A stretch of 64,000 nt of DNA, from contig CAVYJC010000005.1 in NCBI GenBank assembly GCA_963768715.1, positions 62,001 through 126,000 on the forward strand, in the 5' to 3' direction. A program made the translations under genes and the position numbers. This document shows, one piece after another, positions 10,958-19,999 of the stretch (positions are counted from its first letter, which is position 1; each line of letters starts with the position of its first letter). The stretch is from DATKEJ01 sp963768715. Lineage in GTDB: Bacteria > Bacteroidota > Rhodothermia > Rhodothermales > DATKEJ01. A model generated the notes under the pieces. It was not told the origin of the DNA, made no database searches, and was given only the letters and a program-made list of their open reading frames with translations.

Positions 10958-11596
10958 CTAAACCAGTCTGGACATCATTCCACTCCAAACTGAGCCACCG
11001 ATCCGATGAACCACATACTCATACCCGTCGTCGAAACTGAACAACATCCTGCACCCTAGGTGTTCCAGGGAGTCCTGAACATCCGGATTGTCAAAATCCT
11101 TCGAGTTCCGGTTGAGGAACACCGATTCGTTCTCTCCGCCAAGTGAAAGGTGGTGAAGCACCGAAGCGTAAACAACTGAGTCTTGCGGAGAGAAGTCCCC
11201 TTGATGATGCCGAAGCGAATCGGTGATTAGAGCTGCATTCAGAGGAATCAGCTCGGAAACAACGCAAAGTCTTTCGATTGTCGTGTGGAGCCTCCTGGTC
11301 TCGTCCTCCTGACTGCGGATGAACAAGGCGGCAATGTCTTGAAATGCTTGTGCTTGTTCCTCGTAAGGCGCCGACCTGCCGAGTTGTGTAAGCTCAGATC
11401 GAACGTCCTCGCTCATCGACTGCCGCTTCTTGAACCTCCTTGTCAGTGTTTCAAATGGTTCAACCAGCGAATATGCGGGAACAACCAAGCGAATTCGACG
11501 CTCTTCTGCCAGTCCCACTATGCGATCGCAGCTCTCGTGTTGCTCCTGGAGCAACGCCAGCTCGAGGACAAAGTTGGACTCTACGTAGACGGTCAC
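10958..11596 (-). CDS. PIN-domain protein (putative ribonuclease)
   Basis: A PIN-like fold of about 212 residues starting at GTG 11596. The acidic positions expected for the metal site are visible: E near the N-terminus in VYVESNFVLEL, E in VVPAYSLVEPFE, D in SPQDSVVYASVL and D/N in FLNRNSKDFDNPDV. PIN proteins are Mg-dependent RNases, typically VapC toxins, but this one is longer than VapC and no small VapB-like antitoxin precedes it. The GTG lies one base after the TGA of the upstream gene, indicating coupling. An upstream ATG at 11644 overlaps that gene and is less likely. Confidence 0.7.
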   Translation of the reverse strand: MTVYVESNFVLELALLQEQHESCDRIVGLAEERRIRLVVPAYSLVEPFETLTRRFKKRQSMSEDVRSELTQLGRSAPYEEQAQAFQDIAALFIRSQEDETRRLHTTIERLCVVSELIPLNAALITDSLRHHQGDFSPQDSVVYASVLHHLSLGGENESVFLNRNSKDFDNPDVQDSLEHLGCRMLFSFDDGYEYVVHRIGGSVWSGMMSRLV

Positions 11597-11597
11597 T

Positions 11598-12112
11598 TCA
11601 AACCAGCATCTGGGCTTCGACTCGACCTCCCCGAATGGCGTCAAGCAGCCCGGAGGTATTCACCCACTGTTCGTCTTCCGAAATTTCGTCCGGCTGAGGC
11701 CCGCTAATCACCCAATCCAACCAAGCTGAAACGGCAAGCTCAAGCCCCCTCTCGCTCACCTTAATGTCGGGAGAGCTTGTACGCTCAAGAAAGGGTCGAA
11801 GCACAGGGGAAGCATCAACTGCCAAATCCGGTTCAACGATCTCCGGCACCGCAGGTCGCTGGCGCCACAGGTAAAAGCGATCAGGGAATGCGATAAGAAA
11901 GTACGGAGCACTTGGAAAATCACCGTGTGCAAGCATATTGCGCCTAAGTCGCGCTGCCCATTGCGGCGTCGTGCCCATCTTTGATTTGGCTTCAACAAGC
12001 AGCTTGAGCTGCCCGTCTCGTCCGTAGATAGCTATGTCAGCGTAGTGTCCCATTGGGGTCAGAACTCGTCAACGACGCGATTAATGGCAAGCCGGATAGA
12101 AAGATACGTCAC
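11598..12112 (-). CDS. PD-(D/E)xK-type nuclease-like protein (frameshift near start)
   Basis: The core reads ADIAIYGRDGQLKLLVEAKSK, the D...E-x-K arrangement of restriction-endonuclease-fold proteins (type I R N-terminal-like). It is followed by a helix with basic residues (WAARLRRNMLAHG) and a C-terminal region rich in Trp and acidic residues. The open frame from ATG 12053 lacks an N-terminus. Joining across an apparent 1-base loss near 12062 gives VTYLSIRLAINRVVDEF ahead of it and a GTG start at 12112. It precedes the PIN gene with a 1-base gap. It may bind or cut DNA; no partner domain is present. Confidence 0.6.
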
Positions 12113-12147
12113 AAACGCTCACGATGATTCCCTGCCTCCTGAGACCA

Positions 12148-12708
12148 CTATCGGGACGGAACGACAATGTTCTCGAGTATTCGCTCGTAAAGATCCGCAA
12201 TCCGGCCGACAACATTGGATAGCATCCCGTCGGTGACGAGTCTGATCTCCTCGTCTTCACCGTACACGACGGAGTAGGATCGTTCCTCGTCTCGATGAGC
12301 GAATATCTTGTGTCTGGCGAGGCGGATGGGCTCATAGTCTCGTCGCAGCTCGTTCAACTCCTCCTCGAGGTCAAGTCTTCGCAGTGGCATCCTATTCAGC
12401 AAGGTCTGCAGGCTGAGATTGTTGTGTTTCCCGGCCTCTTCATTGTCGAATAGCAAACGTCCGGTACCTATGATCAGGCTTTCTCGAAGACTCAGGTAGA
12501 TGACAGAACCGGCCGTCGGCAGCAATTTCGCCCAGCACTTCCTGCGGAAATCCGTCGCAAACAACTTCTTGAACAAGGCCGACGTAACCTTAAGCCTGTC
12601 GACATCCTGTCCAATGAGCTGCATCGCAATGACGCCCACTGACCGAAGCTTGTCCGGTCCCTTCGCGTTTGTTTTGCTCATTCCTGCCATGACTTTAGTC
12701 TTGACCAT
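12148..12708 (-). CDS. HEPN-domain protein, AbiU2-like
   Basis: An all-helical protein of 186 residues (177 if it starts at the second good Met, 12681). It carries the HEPN ribonuclease signature RHKIFAH (R, polar residue, four residues, H) followed by RDEE, as in AbiU2-type abortive-infection proteins. HEPN proteins usually cut RNA as dimers and act in toxin-antitoxin or abortive-infection systems. No MNT-type antitoxin is adjacent. It heads the minus-strand defence series and is divergent from the gene at 12716, with almost no space between them, so the promoters must overlap the coding starts. Confidence 0.7.
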   Translation of the reverse strand: MVKTKVMAGMSKTNAKGPDKLRSVGVIAMQLIGQDVDRLKVTSALFKKLFATDFRRKCWAKLLPTAGSVIYLSLRESLIIGTGRLLFDNEEAGKHNNLSLQTLLNRMPLRRLDLEEELNELRRDYEPIRLARHKIFAHRDEERSYSVVYGEDEEIRLVTDGMLSNVVGRIADLYERILENIVVPSR

Positions 12709-12715
12709 AAGATAA

Positions 12716-13450
12716 GTGACGCGAAAAGCTCAGAAACTCACCGAGCGTCGAATCCTGGACCGCTTCCTGAATTCCACCGAATATTTGGAGGCGATTGAAG
12801 TCATTGAACTTGATCCACCAGATTTCCTGATCAGGACCCGCAATGGTTCCATCGGCATCGATATTACGGAGATGTTTGTTAGCACGGTTCGGAAGGCTCA
12901 GGAGTCGCTTCAAGAGATCATCCGGCGTTCGGCCCAAGCCGAGTTCGCAAGAATCGATCCAAGATCAGCGTGGGTCACCTTTGGACTCAAGAGCCTTCAT
13001 CGATTACCCAAAAGAGAGGCGGCTCCGTTGGGACGCGATATTGCGCGGTTCCTCCACGAGAATTGGCCGGTCGGTCAATCTCGATGGACTGTGCGGAGAA
13101 CACGGTTGGACGTAAAGAGGCTGGCTTCAATTGACGCACTCGAATTTCCAGCTGACGTGGACCCGATCTGGTGGACTCCCAAGGCTTTTGCCATGCCTGA
13201 CGTTGGTCTCGACGCGGTGCAAGAAGTCGTTGACAAGAAGGATGCGAAGACGCAGACAATGAGAAAATCCGGGTGTGACCAACTCTGGTTGGTTATCGCC
13301 CTGGACACGGGATCGGCGTCGGCGTCGTATCAGATTGGAGACGATGTGGAGTCATTTTCCGTCGCGTCGAAATTCGATCGGGTTTTTCTAATGAACTGGC
13401 AGTATTCGCAAGTCATCGAACTGACCCGCCATCCTAAGAGCGCGTTGTAG
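12716..13450 (+). CDS. Uncharacterised restriction-fold-like protein
   Basis: A 244-residue soluble protein opened by GTG at 12716. The segment LDPPDFLIRTRNGSIGIDITE has the spacing of a restriction-fold active site (PD ... D/E-x-T/K), with Thr where Lys is usual, so catalytic competence is uncertain. The remainder contains tryptophan-rich patches and a helical middle. It is the only plus-strand gene in the defence island and is divergent from the HEPN gene. I do not recognise a named family. Confidence 0.5.
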   Translation: MTRKAQKLTERRILDRFLNSTEYLEAIEVIELDPPDFLIRTRNGSIGIDITEMFVSTVRKAQESLQEIIRRSAQAEFARIDPRSAWVTFGLKSLHRLPKREAAPLGRDIARFLHENWPVGQSRWTVRRTRLDVKRLASIDALEFPADVDPIWWTPKAFAMPDVGLDAVQEVVDKKDAKTQTMRKSGCDQLWLVIALDTGSASASYQIGDDVESFSVASKFDRVFLMNWQYSQVIELTRHPKSAL

Positions 13451-13976
13451 CTGGAAGATGCAAGCCTGCCGGAGTGGATTTAGGACGGCATCCACAATTT
13501 GTACCAATTAGCAAGAATCAGCCGCAGTTAGCGACAGTTATGGCGACTACAGGCTCAACTATGACTAATTGTTCCAAATTGAACTTCGTGGCCTGGCTAG
13601 ATCGGATTCTCGATATTCCAACTGCAGTTGGATACAGAATCTGTCAGCAACTACAGTTGAAATGTTGTCGCCTGCACCGAGACTGTTTCTCGTGAGTGCT
13701 CGTAAGCCACCGCAAAACCGTTGAAACGATTTCCAAGATCGGCGCCTCTACCCCGCTATAAAGACCACCCCGGCCGACGCCGGAACGACGGCTCCCGGCC
13801 GAGATCGCGGGCAGGCCGACGCTACGCTATGGCCTCCCTACGGAATCTAAATCGCCCTTCGCCGGACGCCGGACCCCGGACGCCGGACGTGATTCATCAT
13901 TCAGCGTTCATCATTCATCATTGCCAACAGGTTTAATTTCGACCGACCACTCAAAACGTAGTAACGCTACTCCTTC
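13451..13976. other. Intergenic boundary between defence island and purH
   Basis: No coding potential, tRNA or integrase was seen. A 14-bp perfect palindrome CCAACTGCAGTTGG lies at 13618-13631. The first heptameric tandem repeats of the window occur near the right end. It may mark the island edge; no duplicated attachment site is visible within the window. Confidence 0.5.
13864..13922. repeat. Two abutting heptamer arrays (GGACGCC, ATTCATC)
   Basis: GGACGCC, GGACCCC, GGACGCC and a partial unit occupy 13864-13888. Then ATTCATC, ATTCAGC, GTTCATC and ATTCATC occupy 13892-13919. Both have an exact 7-bp period and end 54 bp before purH. Confidence 0.85.
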
Positions 13977-15565
13977 ATGATTCCCCAAAAGGACCTCCCC
14001 CCTCCCGCCGACCTCCAACCCGTTCGCCGCGCCCTCATCTCCGTCTTCGATAAGTCGGGCATCGTCCCGCTGGGACGCATTCTGTCGAGCCTCGGCGTCG
14101 AACTGCTCTCGACCGGCGGCACGGCGCGCGCGCTTCGAGAAGCGGGATTGACCGTAACGGACGTTTCGGAAGTCACCGGATATCCGGAACTGCTGGACGG
14201 CCGCGTCAAGACGCTTCATCCACGTGTCCACGCCGGCATCCTCGCACGGCGGAACGACAAAGAGGACATGGATCAGATCGCCGCGCAGGAGATCGCGCCG
14301 ATCGACCTCATCGTCGTCAACCTCTATCCATTTGAACAGACGGTAGCAGCCGCGGATGTTACTGATGCCGTCGCCATGGAGAACGTCGACATCGGCGGTC
14401 CCTGCATGATCCGGGCCGCTGCAAAGAATTACTTCTCGACCGCGGTCGTGGTGTCGCCCGGCGACTACGATCTCGTCGCCGAAGAGCTGGCCGAGAACGA
14501 AGGCTCTCTTTCGCTGGCGACGCGCAAGGATCTCGCGGCGCGCGCGTTTGCCCTTACGGCTCAATATGACACCGCCATCTCGGGTTACTTCGCACGTCAG
14601 GGAGACGGTTGGCCGCAATTGTTGTCGATTGCGAAACCCATCGCGCAGGAGCTGCGCTACGGTGAGAATCCGCATCAACAGGCCGCCTATTACGGAAATC
14701 CGGGCGCACATTTCGAAAAGCTGCACGGGAAGGAGCTCTCGTACAACAACATCCTCGATCTGACGGGCGCGTTCGGGGTCATTGAAGAATTCGACGGCGA
14801 TGATCCCACAGTTGCCATCCTGAAGCACACGAATCCCTGCGGCGTGGCGACGGCGAGCTACGCTTTTCGAAGCATACAGCGCAGCATTCGCGACGGACAC
14901 CATGTCGCCGTTCGGGGGATCGTGGCCGTTAATCGTCCGCTAGACATGCAAACAGCCGCGGCAATCGACACCATTTTCACCGAGTTGATCATAGCGCCCG
15001 ATTTCGAAGAGGGCGTGTTGGATTATCTCATGGCCAAGAAGAATCGCCGGCTGATCCGGCGGATTCTCGGTGGTGCCCATGACCGATTCGAATACCGTTC
15101 GGCGGTCGGCGGGCTGCTCGTCCAGGAGCGCGATCCGCTGCTGGCGTCGGGGCCACGCCGCCGGCGGAATATCAAGCGTGGTCACGAAGCGACAGCCGAC
15201 AGCGAAAGAATGGTCGGATCTCTTGTTTTCGCCTGGCGCGTGGCGAAGCACGTCAAGAGCAACGCGATTGTGTATGCCGGGATCGTGCCACGATCGGTGT
15301 TGGCGCGGGCCAGATGAGCCGGATCGACGCATCGGAGATCGCCGTGGCGAAAGGCGTAAAGTCGAAGCTGTCGTTCGAAAATTGCGTATTGGCATCGGAC
15401 GCGTTCTTCCCGTTCCCCGATGGTTTGCTGGCTGCCGCCCATGCAGGAGCAACGGCCGCCATCCAGCCGGGAGGATCCGATCCGGGACGATCAAGTCATC
15501 GAGGCGGCGGACGAGAACGGAATCTCGCAATGGTCTTCACCGGAAAGCGTCATTTCAAGCACTAA
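13977..15565 (+). CDS. purH: Bifunctional AICAR formyltransferase/IMP cyclohydrolase, PurH (frameshifted)
   Basis: Last two steps of de novo purine synthesis, AICAR to FAICAR to IMP. The N-terminal IMP cyclohydrolase/MGS-like domain is intact (ISVFDKSGIVPLG, LLSTGGTA, GRVKTLHPRVHAGIL). The formyltransferase domain starts near residue 200 (LRYGENPHQQAA, KHTNPCGVA). The frame is lost and restored between about 14859 and 14918, where EAYSAAFATDTMSPFGG is found in another frame, and again near 15150-15225. It shifts finally near 15290 and 15475-15530 before ending MVFTGKRHFKH at 15565. The short compensated shifts, one at a five-G run, strongly suggest sequencing indels in an essential gene. The normal length is about 510-530 residues, matching the joined product. 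Confidence 0.92.
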
Positions 15566-15748
15566 TTCGGACACTCATTCGACCTTGCGTGAAATATTGT
15601 GACAAGTTCGTGTCGTGCAAACAGTTTGCAGGCTTATATTGCGCCAGCCCTTTCCGGTCGCGGAGAGCGGCCTGCGTGAAGTGGAATTTATATGAGATTG
15701 ACGGGCGACCGCGCGGGTTGCGCCTCTTTTTAAAACAGCATCTGTCGG

Positions 15749-16765
15749 ATGCCGATTTTTGACGTTTTCAGTAACGATGTGGCCATCGATCTCGGAACAG
15801 CGAATACGCTGATCTACATCCGCGATAAGGGGATTGTGCTCAACGAGCCGAGTATCATCGCCGTTGAGAGAGGCAATCGTCGCCATGTCGTCGAGATCGG
15901 GATGAACGCGCTCATGATGCACGAGCGCACGCACAAGGAGATCATGACGGTGCGCCCGCTCAAAGACGGCGTCATCGCGGATTTTGAAAGTGCCGAACTG
16001 CTCATTCGCGGCCTGATTCGCAAGATCCAGAGGAACTGGTACACGTCGATCCGCCGCATGGTCATCTGTGTGCCGAGCGGGATCACCGAGGTCGAAAAGC
16101 GAGCCGTCCGTGACTCGGCCGAGCATGCCGGTGCGAAACAAGTCTATCTGGTCGAAGAGCCGATGGCGGCGGCGATCGGGATTGGACTCGACGTCATGGA
16201 GCCGGTCGGCAACATGGTGGTCGACATCGGGGGCGGCACGACAGAAATCGCCGTCATTGCACTCTCGGGAATCGTCGTCGACGAATCGATCCGCGTCGGA
16301 GGGGACGAAATGGATGCGGCAATCGTCCAGGCCTTCCGAAAGAACCATAATCTGCTCATTGGAGAGCGAACCGCCGAGCTGATAAAGAAGGAGATCGGAA
16401 GCGCCGTCGAGCTCGATCCGGAACTGGAGTTGTCAGTTCGTGGACGCGACCTCGTAACGGGAATTCCGAGTGTCCGCACCGTCTCTTCTGAAGACGTTCG
16501 CGAGGCACTGACCTACGCCGTATCTCAGATCGTGGCCGCAGTAATGCGTGCCCTCGAGCGCACGCCGCCGGAGCTCGGCGGAGACGTCCTGGAGCGCGGC
16601 ATCATGCTGACGGGCGGCGGCGCCCTTCTGAAAGGACTCGACGAGCTGCTTCGCTCGCGTGTCGAACTGCCGGTCTACGTCGCGGAGGATCCGCTGACGG
16701 CCGTCGCACGCGGAACGGGTGCCATCCTCGAGAATCTGGAATACTACAGCAAGGTGCTGTCTTGA
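15749..16765 (+). CDS. mreB: Rod-shape determining actin homologue MreB
   Basis: Bacterial actin that forms membrane-associated filaments and positions the elongation cell-wall machinery. Full length at 338 residues. Actin-fold nucleotide motifs are DLGTANTL (residues 14-21), VVDIGGGTTE (about 157) and TGGGALLKG (about 291). The ATG start at 15749 opens MPIFDVFSNDVAIDLG, the normal MreB N-terminus. It is followed by mreC after a repeat-filled 172-bp gap. No mreD is found; the next genes are mreC and a PBP4 homologue. Confidence 0.97.
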   Translation: MPIFDVFSNDVAIDLGTANTLIYIRDKGIVLNEPSIIAVERGNRRHVVEIGMNALMMHERTHKEIMTVRPLKDGVIADFESAELLIRGLIRKIQRNWYTSIRRMVICVPSGITEVEKRAVRDSAEHAGAKQVYLVEEPMAAAIGIGLDVMEPVGNMVVDIGGGTTEIAVIALSGIVVDESIRVGGDEMDAAIVQAFRKNHNLLIGERTAELIKKEIGSAVELDPELELSVRGRDLVTGIPSVRTVSSEDVREALTYAVSQIVAAVMRALERTPPELGGDVLERGIMLTGGGALLKGLDELLRSRVELPVYVAEDPLTAVARGTGAILENLEYYSKVLS

Positions 16766-16776
16766 TGCTGAGGCGC

Positions 16777-16929
16777 TGTCATCCCAACCCCGACGCAATC
16801 GGGAGAGGAAACCCATGTTGCCGCTGAACGAACAGCCATCCCGAACCAAACTGTCATCCCGATCCCCGACGCAGTTGGGAGAGGGATCCCTCCTCCGAAC
16901 GCTGCGCACCCTCCGTCGGGATGACAGGG
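16777..16929. repeat. REP-like palindrome cluster between mreB and mreC
   Basis: Three related CTGTCATCCC-type segments, two followed by CCCGACGCA(A/G)T(C/T)GGGAGAGG, and a closing CGGGATGACAG in inverted orientation. They form imperfect hairpins. The same GTCATCCC...GGGATGAC theme recurs at 44134, 46161, 47348 and 59313. Confidence 0.7.
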
Positions 16930-16937
16930 TCTGAATC

Positions 16938-17753
16938 ATGAACCTATCAGCCCGAATACGAGACTGGGCTGTCCTCGCCCTGCTCCTGGTGATCTCGCTC
17001 GTGGTCATGGTGAACAAGAATGTGACCGTCACGCGATCGCTCCGCGCCGTTTCGCTCGAGACGGTTTCCGGCCTCGAAGCCCAATTTTCGCGTCTTGGCG
17101 AATTCTCGCGCGCCCTCGATGAAAACGGCGATCTTAGGCAGCACAACATCGAAATGTCGAGCCAGCTCGCCAAATTGCGGGAGGCCCAGCTGGAGAATGA
17201 ACGACTCCGAGCACTGCTTGCGCTCAGGGACACGCTCGACGTGAAAACCCTCGCCGTGCGCGTCATCTCACGCGACATCCACCGCCAGAAGAATTTCCTG
17301 ATCATCGATGCGGGCAAAGCCGAGGGCCTGGCCGTCGACATGGCCGTCGTCGACGACCGGGGCATTATCGGTAAAGTCGTTCTGCCCGACGAGCACTACT
17401 CGCTCGTCCAAACCTACCTCAATACGGATTTTCGCGTGCCGGGCCTCATCCAGCCCCTGCAGACGTTCGGAATCGTTCGATGGGATGGCACCCGACTCGA
17501 TCGCCTCTTGCTCGATTACGTCGTTCGAACGGAGCCCGTCAGAAAGGGCCAGCTCGTCGTGACGTCAGGCAGCAGCATCTTTCCAACTGGAATCCCGATT
17601 GGCACCATCGATTCTGTCGCCGTCAGAACAGGAGAAAACCTACTGGAGATCTTCCTCGAACCGGCCACCTCGATCGGATCTGCCCGCCACGCCTTTGTTC
17701 TCCTCAAAGTGCCCGAGGAGGAATTGGTGAGGCTGCAGAACACGACGCCGTAG
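16938..17753 (+). CDS. mreC: Rod-shape determining protein MreC
   Basis: Periplasmic scaffold that links MreB filaments to penicillin-binding proteins. It is 271 residues with one N-terminal membrane helix (LALLLVISLVVMV, residues 13-25), a coiled coil (about 45-85) and the beta-rich MreC domain (INAGKAEGL-type core: IDAGKAEGLAVDMAVVDDRGIIGKV, about 120-145). Start at ATG 16938. It forms a cell-shape pair with mreB. The typical mreD, pbpA and rodA are not adjacent. Confidence 0.94.
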   Translation: MNLSARIRDWAVLALLLVISLVVMVNKNVTVTRSLRAVSLETVSGLEAQFSRLGEFSRALDENGDLRQHNIEMSSQLAKLREAQLENERLRALLALRDTLDVKTLAVRVISRDIHRQKNFLIIDAGKAEGLAVDMAVVDDRGIIGKVVLPDEHYSLVQTYLNTDFRVPGLIQPLQTFGIVRWDGTRLDRLLLDYVVRTEPVRKGQLVVTSGSSIFPTGIPIGTIDSVAVRTGENLLEIFLEPATSIGSARHAFVLLKVPEEELVRLQNTTP

Positions 17754-17812
17754 TGGGTGCGAGGTGCGGCGTGCACGATCCTGACGCGGCACACAGAAAA
17801 CGATAGTGATAT

Positions 17813-19327
17813 ATGAAATTCTTCGTACTGGCCGGTCTCATCTTTGGCATCGCGACCGCTCCGGCGTTTCCCCAGAAAGCTCCTCGATCACCCAAAGACC
17901 TGAGAAAATCGATCGAGCGGATGCTCAATGACGAAAAGTTCGACAACGCGACTTGGGGCGTGCAAGTCGTCGACATGGTATCCGGCAAAGTACTCTACGA
18001 ACGCAACGCGCGGAAGAGCTTCGTACCTGCTTCCAATATGAAGCTTTACACGACGTCTGCCGCATTGGACCGACTCGGTCCGGACTTCACTTACGAAACC
18101 CGGCTGTACGCTTTCGGGCAGGTCGTGGACTCCGTCCTGTACGGCTACCTCGCGGTGCGCGGGTCGGGCGATCCGAGCATTGGCGGAAGGTTCAACGACG
18201 GCGACCTCACCGCGACATTCAGGGAGTGGGCCGATTCCCTCAAAACACACGGCATCATCCGCATCGAGGGAGACGTCGTAGGGGACGACGACGCTTTCGA
18301 CGACGTCGGACTCGGCGTTGGTTGGAACTGGGACGACGAAACGTACTGGTATTCCGCCGAAATGGGCGGCCTCGTCTTCAACGACAACTGCGTCGACGTT
18401 ACGATCACGGGCACGACACCGGGACGGGCCGGCGTCGTTTCGTGGGAGCCTGACCAGACCGACTACGTGGATATCGTTAACGCGACGCTCACGATCGCTC
18501 CCGATTCCTCGCTGGACGAGGGATATGAACGCACGCCGGGTACGAACGAGATTCGCCTGTCGAGTAAAGTGCCCGCCGGCGGTGAGGACACGGAGTCCCT
18601 CAGCGTCGCCAACCCGACACGCTATTTTGTCCATGTCCTCCGCAGCACGCTCGTCCGTGAGGGAATATCTGTTTCTGGTCGTGTGATAGACGTCGACGAC
18701 GCCGCTACACGACCGAATTATGGGAGGCCCGATGCGCAGGTCGTCGCGCGCTACGTCTCGCCGCCAATGTCGGAGATCGCCGCTGTCGTCAATAAACCGA
18801 GCCAGAACCTCTGGGCCGAGCAGTTGCTCAAGACACTTGGACTGTTCGCGCCGACGGATTCGATGAACGGCACGGCCCAGCCGCGAATTGGCTCTACAAA
18901 GAGAGGCGTAAAGGCAGCGACTGTCACGTTCGCGGCCGCAGGAGTGGACACGAGTAGAATCCGGATGGTCGATGGATCGGGCTTGTCACGGATGGACCTT
19001 GTCACGCCCGAAATGAACACGAAACTCCTGCGATACATGTGGGCGCATCCGGACACGAGCGTCTCAGGGTCTTTCCTGCGATCGCTTCCGGTGGCAGGCA
19101 TAGATGGAACGATCGAGAACTTGGTAAGGGAGGGTCCGGCACTACGCAATTTGCGCGCCAAGTCGGGCAGCATGACGGCCGTCAGAAACCTGAGCGGCTA
19201 CATAACCACGGCTGCAGGCACACCCCTGGCATTCTCGCTGTTGTGCAACAATTTCACTGTGAAAACTCGGGAAGTGAATGACGTACAGCGCTCTTTCGTG
19301 GACCTTTTGGCTCGCTATCGTCGCTGA
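17813..19327 (+). CDS. dacB: D-alanyl-D-alanine carboxypeptidase/endopeptidase, PBP4 family (S13)
   Basis: Penicillin-binding peptidoglycan hydrolase or carboxypeptidase acting in the periplasm. The N-terminal signal sequence is MKFFVLAGLIFGIATAPAFPQ. Catalytic motifs are SxxK in PASNMK (S74, K77), SxN in KPSQNLWAE (about 328) and KSG in AKSGSM (about 455, in place of KTG). The long insertion between SxxK and SxN is typical of PBP4. Its placement directly after mreBC fits envelope synthesis. Length of 504 is normal for the family. Confidence 0.93.
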   Translation: MKFFVLAGLIFGIATAPAFPQKAPRSPKDLRKSIERMLNDEKFDNATWGVQVVDMVSGKVLYERNARKSFVPASNMKLYTTSAALDRLGPDFTYETRLYAFGQVVDSVLYGYLAVRGSGDPSIGGRFNDGDLTATFREWADSLKTHGIIRIEGDVVGDDDAFDDVGLGVGWNWDDETYWYSAEMGGLVFNDNCVDVTITGTTPGRAGVVSWEPDQTDYVDIVNATLTIAPDSSLDEGYERTPGTNEIRLSSKVPAGGEDTESLSVANPTRYFVHVLRSTLVREGISVSGRVIDVDDAATRPNYGRPDAQVVARYVSPPMSEIAAVVNKPSQNLWAEQLLKTLGLFAPTDSMNGTAQPRIGSTKRGVKAATVTFAAAGVDTSRIRMVDGSGLSRMDLVTPEMNTKLLRYMWAHPDTSVSGSFLRSLPVAGIDGTIENLVREGPALRNLRAKSGSMTAVRNLSGYITTAAGTPLAFSLLCNNFTVKTREVNDVQRSFVDLLARYRR

Positions 19328-19411
19328 TTCACGGCGACGCCGGCTGAAACCTAACGGCACATGATGAGTGAGAACTGCCCTTCATGGAGGCAAAAAACTT
19401 CGTTCGCAGTC

Positions 19412-19972
19412 ATGTCTGACAAAACCAAATTTCGATCAACGACCGTCATCGGTATCCTTCACAACGGCCAAGTAGCGCTCGGCTCCGACGGCCAGGCTAC
19501 CATGGGTGACGTCATTCTGAAGCACAATGCGAAAAAGGTCCGTTCGCTTTTCGGAGGCACGATTCTGGCTGGATTCGCGGGAGCGACGGCCGATGCTTTC
19601 ACACTGTTCGATCTCTTCGAGAAAAAGCTCCAGGAGTATCGGGGCAACGAGCTGCGAGCTGCCGTTGAGCTGGCCAAGGATTGGAGGACGGATCGATACC
19701 TCCGACGACTCGAGGCCATGCTCGCCATCGCTTCGATGAACCAGATGCTGCTCATCAGCGGCACGGGCGACGTCATCGAACCAGATGACAACATCATTGC
19801 GGTTGGTTCGGGCGGCAACTATGCCCGTGCCGCGGCGCGGGCGCTCGTAGAGCACGTCCCGACGCTATCCGCCCGACAGATCGTCGAAACAGCACTGAAC
19901 ATTGCGGCCGATCTGTGCGTCTATACGAATAAGCAACAGCTTATACTTGAACTACCCGATCCGACGCGGTAG
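19412..19972 (+). CDS. hslV: ATP-dependent protease subunit HslV
   Basis: Proteasome-like Thr peptidase that degrades proteins unfolded by HslU. The ATG at 19412 gives a nine-residue leader, MSDKTKFRS, before the catalytic Thr of TTVIGILHNGQVALGSDGQ. An upstream in-frame ATG at 19361 would add 17 unlikely residues. The conserved IAVGSGGNYARAAA lies near the C-terminal third. hslU follows 27 bp downstream in the same direction, so the pair is an operon. Confidence 0.95.
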   Translation: MSDKTKFRSTTVIGILHNGQVALGSDGQATMGDVILKHNAKKVRSLFGGTILAGFAGATADAFTLFDLFEKKLQEYRGNELRAAVELAKDWRTDRYLRRLEAMLAIASMNQMLLISGTGDVIEPDDNIIAVGSGGNYARAAARALVEHVPTLSARQIVETALNIAADLCVYTNKQQLILELPDPTR

Positions 19973-19999
19973 GCCACCCGCTGTAAATCTCGCTCGTAA

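Noticed and set aside
13580..13690. Possible tRNA or attachment site in the island boundary
   Set aside because: No cloverleaf or GGTTC-type T-loop could be folded; only a short palindrome is present.
15070..15762. Plus-strand open frame overlapping purH 3' end
   Set aside because: Only a short part (VVTKRQPTAKEWSDLLF) is real PurH sequence in a shifted frame; the rest has no coding character.
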